This document shows, one piece after another, positions 1-7,989 of a stretch of 50,895 bases of DNA. The number at the start of each line of letters is the position of its first letter. The first letter of the stretch is position 1. The notes beneath the pieces are model-generated. The model did not search any database, was not told where the DNA came from, and saw only the letters and a list, made by a program, of their open reading frames with translations. The stretch lies in the NCBI GenBank assembly GCA_964613055.1, contig CAZTGD010000013.1, positions 1 to 50,895 on the forward strand, given 5' to 3'. The DNA is from JAXGMQ01 sp964613055. Lineage in GTDB: Bacteria; Caldisericota; Caldisericia; JAAYUI01. The translations under genes and the position numbers were made by a program.

Positions 1-120
1 GGTTCGATGGCTGACTCTGACAGAGATGGCAGACAGATGGGAAACGGAACACCACAGTCAACCATCTATTCACGAAATGCCCTCTTCATAACAACAGATC
101 TTAACCAAAACATCCTCTAA
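1..120 (+). CDS. possible 3' end of an upstream gene (partial)
   Basis: Frame 1 is open from the window edge to a TAA at 118-120 (39 codons). A second frame is open to a TAA at 92-94, so the choice of frame is uncertain. No motif is recognisable in so short a tail. The promoter of the next gene follows directly (127-155), which fits a gene end here. Low confidence; it could equally be noncoding. Confidence 0.3.
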   Translation, partial: GSMADSDRDGRQMGNGTPQSTIYSRNALFITTDLNQNIL

Positions 121-126
121 ACTGAC

Positions 127-155
127 TTTACACGAATCGTATTTATTTATATTAT
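127..155 (+). promoter_or_regulatory. promoter of the NHL/stalk gene
   Basis: TTTACA at 127-132, a 17-bp spacer and TATTAT at 150-155. The predicted transcript starts near 162 and gives a short leader carrying a strong Shine-Dalgarno (AAAGGGGGTGAT, 172-183) before the ATG at 187. Confidence 0.5.
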
Positions 156-186
156 CACTGATACACCAGCTAAAGGGGGTGATGAT

Positions 187-1734
187 ATGAAGGTAACGAA
201 GACTCTTTTAAGATGTATCCTTGTTTGTCTATGCGCTATCTATTCCGTTGGGGTAATAAACGCCTATGATGAAGAAGAACCTGTTGAGATTGGTTTAGCT
301 TTTGGATTTGATTTCAATCTGTATGTGACTGACCCCGTTCATAACCGTATCCTTCAGTATGACACAGATTTTAATTATCTGTGTAGTTTCAGTGCAGGTG
401 ACAGATTCAGGAAAAGTGATGGTCATATGGATTTCATAAACCCAGTTGGTCTCTCGTTTGAACACAAAACAAGTCAGATTCAGGTTGTTGACTCACAGTT
501 AAGGGATGTCATCCAGTTTGATAATTGAGCAGAATCCTATTGGGTTCAGTTTGAACCCCAAGATGATGAACTTATTGAGCCTTGGGATGTTGAATCAGTA
601 AACATCAACTACTATCCAAGTCTGCTCGTAATTGACAGAGCTGGGAACAAGATTGTCAGGTATGATGCACCTAGTAAGGATGATCTGGACGAAGGTAATG
701 TCGAATGCGAGGACTGCTACTATTCTGCGGTACACACAATTCCAAAGGGATACGAAAGTGGAGTAGCACCAGCAAACAGGGACAAGGGATTCTTTAACCA
801 TCCAGAAGGCATTGCAGAGGATCACTCTGGCTTCATTCTCATTGCAGACACAGGCAACAACAGGATTCAGAAGTTGACTGAGTCAGGTAACGTGCTTCTG
901 AGTTTCGGTCACAAAGGTGACTCTTTTGAATTGAATGAGCCGGTTGATATTGTAACTGATTACGTTGATGGCAAAATCAGATACTACATCGCCGACAGAG
1001 CCAACCATCGAATCGTCATCACCACAGAATTCGGAGAGTTCATAGGTGAAATCAGACCCACTGACGAAGATGGTAAATCTTTACTAGATCGAATCAGTGA
1101 TGTTGCGATTGACAACAGTGGAGATATCTGGGTGTCTGAATCAATCAACAAAGCGTTGTTTAGATTTAACTCAATTGATTCAGAGGAACCATTGTCACTA
1201 TCAGGATCGCTCGATGACATCCTCAATCCAAGGTTTACCGTTAGAGATGCAACCATAAAATTAAGAAGGTTCCTTGCCAATGTCGAGAACTCGAGCATCC
1301 CAATCAAACCATACGCCCAGATTGTAGAAAGCAGAACGATGATGCCAGTCAGATGGTTGATGGAACATTTCTATACTCAAAACTGCTACAACCCCATGTA
1401 TGAAAGTACTGTTTCATGGGATGCCGATGAGTCAAAGGCAACCATATACGTTCCAGAGATAGTGTTCAATGAGGATTTTGTTTTCGAAAGCAAAACTATT
1501 GAATTGTGGCAGGGGCAACCAACCACTCGAGTGAATGGAAAGGTAGTTTCAATCGACCCAGACAATCCAAATGTCACAATACAAACAATCGATGATCGAT
1601 TATTCGTTCCACTTCGATTCATTGCAGAAAACCTTGATACAAAGATAACATGGATATCGCCCGACTCTCAACCAGAATCCAAATACGGTATGGTGAGGAT
1701 GATATTCCCAGATATGAGGAGTTTGAGTCAGTAG
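187..1734 (+). pseudogene. secreted NHL-repeat protein with C-terminal stalk domain, interrupted by one in-frame TGA
   Basis: A single reading frame runs from the ATG at 187 to the TAG at 1732-1734 and is broken only by TGA at 526-528 (codon 114). After the TGA the same frame continues with clear homologous content. The N-terminus is a signal peptide (hydrophobic residues about 8-26). Then come NHL/beta-propeller strands of the type 'LYVTDPVHNRILQYD', 'LLVIDRAGNKIVRYD' and 'ILIADTGNNRIQKL' on both sides of the stop. The C-terminal part, about codons 350-510, is a stalk domain of the copper amine oxidase N-terminal type (RTMMPVRWL, RLFVPLRFIAENL). NHL proteins usually act outside the cell in binding. 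The TGA could be a nonsense mutation, a sequencing error or a readthrough site. TGA serves as the ordinary stop of other genes here, so a changed genetic code is unlikely. Confidence 0.75.
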
Positions 1735-1782
1735 AATTGATAATTTATTTGTAGTGATTTTCTGTGTAGGGTAATAATTTCA

Positions 1783-1818
1783 AATCGGGTTGGTCGCATA
1801 ATAACGACCAGCCCGATT
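1783..1818. terminator. bidirectional terminator hairpin between convergent genes
   Basis: AATCGGGTTGGTCG (1783-1796) pairs with CGACCAGCCCGATT (1805-1818) over 14 bp with one G-U pair and an 8-nt loop. It lies between the ends of two convergent genes (1734 and 1849). The flanks are A/T-rich but have no long T-run. Confidence 0.65.
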
Positions 1819-1848
1819 CAATTGGAAGACTATAATTCAATCACATCT

Positions 1849-4800
1849 TCACATTGTGATTGTTACTGTCTTGGTTTCTCCCTCCCATCCAACCTCAGCA
1901 CCGAACATCTCGGACATAAATCTGATTGGTACCATGGTACGGTCATTGGTTATCTCGGGAGCCTGAAGCATCTCGACTGATTTACCGTTGACAACAGCAT
2001 CTTTTCTATCAATCCTGCAGATAATCACATCATCACCACGTCTGAGTGTTATCCTCTTGTCGGAACCATTCCAATCGAGTGAAGCTCCAAACTGCTCAGT
2101 AATCACTCTGAGCGGGACCATAGTCGTGCCATCCTTGATGTACGGTGCGGCATCAATAAGCATGTTCTCATCATTAACAGAGATATAGCCCATACCAATA
2201 ATCAACTTTATTACGGTCTTTGCCGGTGGCAGTTCTACCTTAGTTACAATCGTCTTAGTTCCCTTTTGATCATAGGTGAGCGTTATCTTTGATTCTTCTT
2301 GAATGTCTTCACAAACAGCAATGGTGTCACCCTGGTAGACGTGTGTTGTGGCTATCAGATTAAATCGAAGAACACCCTCATCAGTCCTCACGAATACAAC
2401 CTTTGAATCGCAATCGGTAAATACAACACTGCCAGATACAGTTAGTCCTTCTTTCAACTCACCCAATGATTCAATGGTTGTGGCGTTGAAAATAAGGTCA
2501 TTGGATGGATCAGTCGAGCCAACAACACTCACAACTCCGGCACCAGACAAGTCGGCGATAGAACCCTTCTTTCCAAAGGCGAGAACACTCGTTTGTGAGT
2601 TGTATCTCACCATGACAAAATCTGTCTGACCGTCATCGCTTGTCTTTAGCCAGATGACCTGTCTGGATGTATCAATATCCATCACCTCACCCTCGATTGA
2701 GTCATCGGTATCATCAACCTTCACAGCTGACACCTCAGTAGCATTCACATAGAGATCGAATGGATCGAGCATACCGTCAACTGTAACAATTTCGCCCGAA
2801 GCAAGATCTGTGCATGTAGCTTCTATCCCATCAAGGAGGACTCTTGTGTTTTCGTCTAGTTTTACAAGTATGTACTTACCTTCAGGATCGTTGTCTGTCT
2901 CTATCCAAATCAGCTTTTCACCGCAGTACACATCTCTTATGACACCCTTTTTGAGTGTCTGCACCGATTGTCTCGCCGCAAGTGATATCTGATTGGTCGT
3001 CATCACGTTATTTATCGGGTCGATTGAGCCATCGAGTTTCATAATGACACCAGGACGAAGGTCTTCAAGTGTGAGTTTTCTGTCCTTATAACTGAATGTA
3101 GTTGTTGGTTCAACATTGATCATCAGATAGCCTTCGCCAGCAACTGAGAACAGAACAACCCCCTCTGAAATCTCCTTAAGTCTTATCCAGCCTGTTGTTT
3201 TGTCAACTTCAACGATCTTGCCATCTACAGTTATTGGTTTTGGTGAAACTGGTAATAATTCTATCTGACTGGCTTCGACCTCGTCTCCATCATTCCAAAC
3301 ACCAGTTACCTTGATAAGATACCCTTCATCGATCTTCTCAGGATTTATAAGTGCCTGTTTGTAGTAGTGCTGTGTCTCTTCTGAGAGTCTTATCTTCATA
3401 CTCTTTCCACCGTTGTACTCATCGATACCTGTTATTAAACCACTCTCCACCGAGACAGATTCAACAGTTAGTACAGACTGATAATCAGCTCCTGACTGCT
3501 CCTCCTCGCCAGGATCAGAACCACCACCGCTTGGAGGTGGAGTTGGTGGTGGTGAACCACCCCCCCCAGATGGAGGTCTTGGAGGAGTTCCACCACCGCC
3601 AGAACCAGGTGGTATACTGTTGCTTTGTGTTGTTGCGATTATCATTATTGCAACGATATTACCACTTTCGTCTTCTATGTATTCAACAACAATTTTCATT
3701 GGTGGACTAAGGTCGTAGCATGAAGCAATCTTACCATCAACGTAAATAACTGTCTTATCGTTGATAATTATGATTACCTGTCTACCATTCTCATCCTTGA
3801 TGATAATTTTGTTCTGCCAACAGAGAGCTGTTAGCAGGTCACCACTGATAGTTTTCGTTTCCTCTTCCTCATCACCTACGTCAGTCTCTCCAGTTACAAT
3901 TACATTCATAGCTATTCTATCACCAGATTCGGCATTGCAGTTACCAATTACTTTGACGATCATGCCTATCTTGAGCATGCTACATGTCAACAGTTTCCCA
4001 TCCTTCTGAATTGATGCGTTGCTTATCAAAATCGTATATTTTATTCCATTGACATCGATTGTTATGTATGCATTTGCTCCACAATTGATATCAACAATCA
4101 CACCAGTAAGGTCAAACGGTCCATTGCATTCCTCACCTGGATCTCCTGGGTCCTCAATCTTAATAACGGTCACACTGTGGGCAAAATTCGATCCGTCTGG
4201 CAGGTGTTCGCCGACAACTGAAACGAGCCATCCAACCTGAAGCATTTCACAGTCGATAAACTGACCTAGTTTATCAATCATTGCCTGCGAAATATCAAAC
4301 GTTATCTGCCCGTTTTGTGTGAGTATGGTTAGAGTCATATTCTGGCAATCAATGGAAACTATGGTACCTTCCCACATGCCATCGCCTGGGATGTCGCTCT
4401 CTGGTGGGGAATCAAAACCGGCTGAAGTTCCATCAATATTCATATCTGTGAGAATCCCAGTTACAAAAGACAAATCGCCAATATTCAGTTCTTCGCACGT
4501 TACCTGTTGACCATCCTTGGTGAACGATTCAGGGAGTTGTACTGTGTAGTTACCATCCTTGGTTGCCACAACTATCTCATTGTTTGCACAGTTTGTAGAT
4601 TTTATAATGCCATGGATAGTAATAATCGTTGGTTCCGGTTCGGGATCGGGTTCAGGTTCTGGTTCTGTCGGTGCGCTGTCGAATCCGGCTGTGGTTGCAT
4701 CGAGTCTATTGTCTGTGAGGTAACCGGTTGCCATTGCCAGGTCTCCAACCTCAAGGTCTTCACAAGTTGCATTCTGACCATCCTTGGTGAACGCTTGTGG

Positions 4801-6309
4801 CAAGGAGATGATTAGATTACCTGAACTAGTCGATATTACTATTTCGTATGATGAGCAGTTGATTGATGTAATAACACCATTTAACGTCACCAATGATGGT
4901 TCCGGTTCCGGTTCGGGTTCAGGTTCTGGCTCCGGTTCTCCCGAACCATCAAAGCTAGCCGAAATGGCATTAAGTATAAATCTATCTAAGATACCGGTAA
5001 CAATAGCATGGTCGCCTACTGCTATATCTTCACACGTTACCTCTTCACCGTTCCTTGTGATCATGTCTGGCAACATAACAAGCACTCTTCCGCCATCTGT
5101 TAGTATGTATAACTGGTTTAATGAACAGTTGATTGTTTGAACTTCACCTGAAAGTGTTACCGGTTCGGGCTCTGGGTCCGGTTCTGGTTCTGTCGGTGCG
5201 CTGTCGAATCCGGCTGTGGTTGCATCGAGTCTATTGTCTGTGAGGTAACCGGTTGCCATTGCCAGGTCTCCAACCTCAAGGTCTTCACAAGTTGCATTCT
5301 GACCATCCTTGGTGAACGCTTGTGGCAAGGAGATGATTAGATTACCTGAACTAGTCGATATTACTATTTCGTATGATGAGCAGTTGATTGATGTAATAAC
5401 ACCATTTAACGTCACCAATGATGGTTCCGGTTCGGGTTCCGGTTCCGGTTCCGGCTCGGGCTCTGGGTCAGGTTCAGGCTCTGGTTCAGGCTCTGGTTCG
5501 GGTTCCGGTTCTGGTTCGGGCTCAGGTTCTGGTTCTGATCGAGATACCGAAACTGAATTTGCTATCATCGTATCCGATTGAATCTTTCCTGACACAGAAA
5601 CAGCATCTCCAACCTGAAGATCAGAGCATGATGCCCTTGATCCATTTAAAGATATGCTTGCATAAGCGATATTCACCTGATGCGTGCCGTTTGAAGCCGA
5701 AACACTCATCGATGATGGACAGGAAAGAGATGCGATTGTACCTGATAGTGTGAATCTTTCAATTGGTTTTGTAGCATAAACGGAGTTAGCTACCCAATCA
5801 TCTCCGGTCTTGGTTCCAGCGATAGATACCTTGAAACCCGTTTCAAGATCTGAGCATTGTGCCGCCTGACCGTTGATCTTTATGGATGCTCTTGAGATGT
5901 CGAACGTGATGTTCCCTTGGGAAGTGCTAGCTGACATGGAACTCGGGCAACTCAAACCAGATATCGTTCCTAAAACATTAAATGGTACCGGTTGTGGCTG
6001 ACCTCCTCCACCACCACTTGCCATTACTCTGCTTGCTATCAGTATATTACCTTCCATTTTACCCGAAACTGATGCAGTCATACCCGCCTGCAGGTCGGAG
6101 CAGGAAGCTGGTGAACTGTTAACGATAATGCTTGTGGAGGGCGTCAGTTGGCATGATACACTCGTTACAGTGCTGGATATGGTAAGCATCCCTGAGCCTC
6201 CGCAACTGACGGACATGATCCTGCCACTAACCGTTGTCACAGCTGAGACCATGGGGATCACGGACAGAAGCATCATCAGCCCTAATGATATTGCTAGGAA
6301 TTTCTTCAT
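1849..6309 (-). CDS. large secreted protein of OB-like (DUF5666-like) repeats with EP-rich linkers and a C-terminal stalk domain
   Basis: The product has 1486 residues. The start is ATG at 6309 with AAGGAGAG just upstream; a signal peptide covers residues 1-23 (MKKFLAISLGLMMLLSVIPM...). The body consists of repeats of about 70-80 residues, each with a Cys in an early strand (as in 'SINCSSYEI') and another in 'TCEDLEVGD', ending in a 'VTG' strand. A run of alternating Glu-Pro lies at about residues 257-297, with shorter EP tracts between later repeats. A Gly/Pro/Ser-rich linker lies at about 899-938. The last 110 residues or so are a stalk domain (TTMVPLRVITEQFGA, RTMVPIRFMSEMFGA). It is probably a cell-surface or extracellular structural or binding protein; no enzymatic motif is visible. 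Two of its repeats are identical in DNA (see the 254-bp repeat). The domain assignment is by pattern only. Confidence 0.8.
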   Translation of the reverse strand: MKKFLAISLGLMMLLSVIPMVSAVTTVSGRIMSVSCGGSGMLTISSTVTSVSCQLTPSTSIIVNSSPASCSDLQAGMTASVSGKMEGNILIASRVMASGGGGGQPQPVPFNVLGTISGLSCPSSMSASTSQGNITFDISRASIKINGQAAQCSDLETGFKVSIAGTKTGDDWVANSVYATKPIERFTLSGTIASLSCPSSMSVSASNGTHQVNIAYASISLNGSRASCSDLQVGDAVSVSGKIQSDTMIANSVSVSRSEPEPEPEPEPEPEPEPEPEPEPDPEPEPEPEPEPEPEPSLVTLNGVITSINCSSYEIVISTSSGNLIISLPQAFTKDGQNATCEDLEVGDLAMATGYLTDNRLDATTAGFDSAPTEPEPDPEPEPVTLSGEVQTINCSLNQLYILTDGGRVLVMLPDMITRNGEEVTCEDIAVGDHAIVTGILDRFILNAISASFDGSGEPEPEPEPEPEPEPSLVTLNGVITSINCSSYEIVISTSSGNLIISLPQAFTKDGQNATCEDLEVGDLAMATGYLTDNRLDATTAGFDSAPTEPEPEPDPEPEPTIITIHGIIKSTNCANNEIVVATKDGNYTVQLPESFTKDGQQVTCEELNIGDLSFVTGILTDMNIDGTSAGFDSPPESDIPGDGMWEGTIVSIDCQNMTLTILTQNGQITFDISQAMIDKLGQFIDCEMLQVGWLVSVVGEHLPDGSNFAHSVTVIKIEDPGDPGEECNGPFDLTGVIVDINCGANAYITIDVNGIKYTILISNASIQKDGKLLTCSMLKIGMIVKVIGNCNAESGDRIAMNVIVTGETDVGDEEEETKTISGDLLTALCWQNKIIIKDENGRQVIIIINDKTVIYVDGKIASCYDLSPPMKIVVEYIEDESGNIVAIMIIATTQSNSIPPGSGGGGTPPRPPSGGGGSPPPTPPPSGGGSDPGEEEQSGADYQSVLTVESVSVESGLITGIDEYNGGKSMKIRLSEETQHYYKQALINPEKIDEGYLIKVTGVWNDGDEVEASQIELLPVSPKPITVDGKIVEVDKTTGWIRLKEISEGVVLFSVAGEGYLMINVEPTTTFSYKDRKLTLEDLRPGVIMKLDGSIDPINNVMTTNQISLAARQSVQTLKKGVIRDVYCGEKLIWIETDNDPEGKYILVKLDENTRVLLDGIEATCTDLASGEIVTVDGMLDPFDLYVNATEVSAVKVDDTDDSIEGEVMDIDTSRQVIWLKTSDDGQTDFVMVRYNSQTSVLAFGKKGSIADLSGAGVVSVVGSTDPSNDLIFNATTIESLGELKEGLTVSGSVVFTDCDSKVVFVRTDEGVLRFNLIATTHVYQGDTIAVCEDIQEESKITLTYDQKGTKTIVTKVELPPAKTVIKLIIGMGYISVNDENMLIDAAPYIKDGTTMVPLRVITEQFGASLDWNGSDKRITLRRGDDVIICRIDRKDAVVNGKSVEMLQAPEITNDRTMVPIRFMSEMFGAEVGWEGETKTVTITM
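4655..4908 (-). repeat. 254-bp direct repeat, copy 1, inside the 1486-aa gene
   Basis: Compared base by base, this segment is identical to 5180-5433, at an offset of 525 bp. It encodes one complete OB-like repeat and part of the EP linker. Identity at every base, including third codon positions, points to recent duplication or gene conversion. Confidence 0.9.
5180..5433 (-). repeat. 254-bp direct repeat, copy 2
   Basis: Identical to 4655-4908. The two copies flank a different OB-like repeat, so recombination between them would delete 525 bp and keep the frame (525 is a multiple of 3). Confidence 0.9.
5418..5538 (-). repeat. Glu-Pro low-complexity tract
   Basis: About 40 codons of alternating Glu and Pro (with one Asp) within the 1486-aa gene, written in mixed synonymous codons (GAG/GAA with CCA/CCG/CCT/CCC). 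It is probably an extended rigid linker. The degenerate hexanucleotide repeat may change length by slippage without changing frame. Confidence 0.9.
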
Positions 6310-6618
6310 TTTGTCTCTCCTTGAGTCTGTTTAAATCTAATACTGACTATTTGGATCACAGGTTCACAAAATATGGTTGAAAACAGAAAAACCGTTCGGT
6401 TTGATAAATATTGTAACCGACTACAATAAAATCTATATCCTTTTACCTTATTATTCCAATAGATGAGTCTCCACCGAAATAATATTCGGTATTACTTCAA
6501 TCATAGATCATTTAAAGACATATACACTTGCTTAAACCCCTGCCAATCAAGAGTTGATTGCTTGTAGAACTGACATGCTATAGCATTTAGTCCAATCCTT
6601 ATTCAAAGGAGAGAAGAG
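6310..6618. other. divergent intergenic region with inverted repeats
   Basis: 309 bp with no gene, between the diverging 1486-aa gene and lpdA. Two inverted repeats share an ACCG...CGGT core: AAACCG-TT-CGGTTT (6389-6402) and ACCGAA-6 nt-TTCGGT (6473-6490). A third, CAATCAA-GAG-TTGATTG (6544-6560), lies just before lpdA. They are possible operators; no regulator gene is adjacent. The SD sequences of both flanking genes lie at the edges. Confidence 0.5.
6544..6584 (+). promoter_or_regulatory. putative lpdA promoter/operator
   Basis: A perfect 7-bp inverted repeat with a 3-nt loop (6544-6560) overlaps a possible -35 (TTGATT 6554-6559 or TTGCTT 6558-6563). TATAGC at 6579-6584 is a weak -10. Spacing is 19 or 15 bp, so the promoter call is tentative. 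Confidence 0.3.
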
Positions 6619-7983
6619 ATGAGAATTGGCATCATCGGAGCAGGTTCTGCAGGATATGTATGCGCGATTCGTTGCGCCGACCTCGGTGCAACTGTAACGC
6701 TGTTTGAAGAGAGCAAGCTTGGAGGCACATGCCTAAACGTTGGATGTATCCCAACCAAAGCTTTGATAGCTGGGATTCACGCCAAAAAAATAGCAACATC
6801 CTCGCAGGCACTTGGACTCTCTGCAGACAACGCCCATCTTGACATCGAAACACTTCACACTCACAAGAACAACGTTGTCAGCACAAACGTCCGAGGCATT
6901 GGATATTTACTCAAGAAACGCAAGGTTGTCGTTTATGACGGTCACGCAAAGATAAAATCCCCAACAACTATCGAGGTGGATGGAGACGAGTTGGAATACG
7001 ACAAGATCATAATCGCAACGGGTTCAAAACCCGCAGGTTTGCCAGGTGTTGAGATCGACGGTAAATACATAATCAACTCTGACCATGCACTCTCGATGAC
7101 CGAGATACCAAAGACGATGCTTATTGTTGGTGGTGGTGTGATCGGTCTGGAGTTCGCTCATATATTCTCAGCCTTTGGCGCAAAGGTCACTGTCGTTGAG
7201 ATGATGGAGCGACTGCTTCCACAGGATGACCAACTGTGCTCTAGAGCCGCTTCCAAGTTTGCATCATCGCATGGCATTGATGTAATGCTCAACAGCAAGA
7301 TATTCAAGCTTTTCAGGGACGGAAACGATGTTCAGGCTCATATTGAAAAAGGCGATGAGGAGACGGTTTCCAGATTCGGGTGCGCATTGGTTGCAACGGG
7401 CAGGGTTCCAAACATTGACAGGACATCGATGATGAGGATTGGCGCGGAGCATGGAAAGTGGGGCATCAAGGTTGACTCATACATGCAGACTACAGTGCCG
7501 GGTGTCTATGCTATCGGCGATTGCACCGGTGGCTACATGCTAGCGCATGTCGCCTATGGTCATGCCAAGGTCGCCGCAGGACACGCAACGGGCAAGCATT
7601 CCTATCCGATGAGACAGGACAACATCCCGAGGATAACGTTTGTCGACCCCGAGATTTCCGCCTGCGGATACACCAGCACTCAGTTGGAGGAGCGGGGAAT
7701 AGTGGTGACATGGCACAGGTTCATGTACATGGCGTCTGGCAAAGCCAAAGCTCAAAACATCAAGGAAGGACAGCTCAACATCGCCGTTGACGTTGACGGG
7801 CGGATAAGGTCAGCGGTCATAACAGGTGAAGGCTCCGGCGAGATGATAGCGTTCTTCTCGCAAGCCATCACCATGGAGACCACCATTGAGCAACTCTCGC
7901 AAGTTATCATTGCACACCCAACGATGGCTGAGATGGCGCTTGAGATAGTAGAGGTTGCTTCAGGTTACCCAATCCACGTCTGA
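6619..7983 (+). CDS. lpdA: dihydrolipoyl dehydrogenase (E3)
   Basis: The product (454 aa, the family's usual length) is an FAD/NAD-dependent disulfide oxidoreductase. It reoxidises dihydrolipoyl groups of 2-oxoacid dehydrogenase complexes or of the glycine cleavage system. Visible motifs are the N-terminal FAD-binding GAGSAG, the redox-active pair C38/C43 in GGTCLNVGC, the second dinucleotide fold around IVGGGVIGLEFA, the FAD motif in 'GVYAIGDCTGG', and the C-terminal catalytic HPTMAE (H433, E438). The start is ATG at 6619 after AAAGGAGA. No E1/E2 or glycine-cleavage genes are next to it, so its partner complex must be encoded elsewhere. A LipS2-like radical SAM gene lies 33 kb away in this window. 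Confidence 0.95.
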   Translation: MRIGIIGAGSAGYVCAIRCADLGATVTLFEESKLGGTCLNVGCIPTKALIAGIHAKKIATSSQALGLSADNAHLDIETLHTHKNNVVSTNVRGIGYLLKKRKVVVYDGHAKIKSPTTIEVDGDELEYDKIIIATGSKPAGLPGVEIDGKYIINSDHALSMTEIPKTMLIVGGGVIGLEFAHIFSAFGAKVTVVEMMERLLPQDDQLCSRAASKFASSHGIDVMLNSKIFKLFRDGNDVQAHIEKGDEETVSRFGCALVATGRVPNIDRTSMMRIGAEHGKWGIKVDSYMQTTVPGVYAIGDCTGGYMLAHVAYGHAKVAAGHATGKHSYPMRQDNIPRITFVDPEISACGYTSTQLEERGIVVTWHRFMYMASGKAKAQNIKEGQLNIAVDVDGRIRSAVITGEGSGEMIAFFSQAITMETTIEQLSQVIIAHPTMAEMALEIVEVASGYPIHV

Positions 7984-7989
7984 TATGGG

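Noticed and set aside
526..528. TGA as selenocysteine or as a sense codon (alternative code)
   Set aside because: Other genes use TGA as their normal stop, the protein is a propeller with no redox role, and I see no convincing hairpin just after the TGA.
4784..5581. Plus-strand frames coding Gly-Ser repeats opposite the EP tract
   Set aside because: They are the antisense of the Glu-Pro codons in a gene with signal peptide and domain structure on the minus strand.
6619..7983. Mercuric reductase or another flavin disulfide reductase instead of LpdA
   Set aside because: No heavy-metal domain or C-terminal Cys pair; GGTCLNVGCIPTK and HPTMAE fit dihydrolipoyl dehydrogenase.
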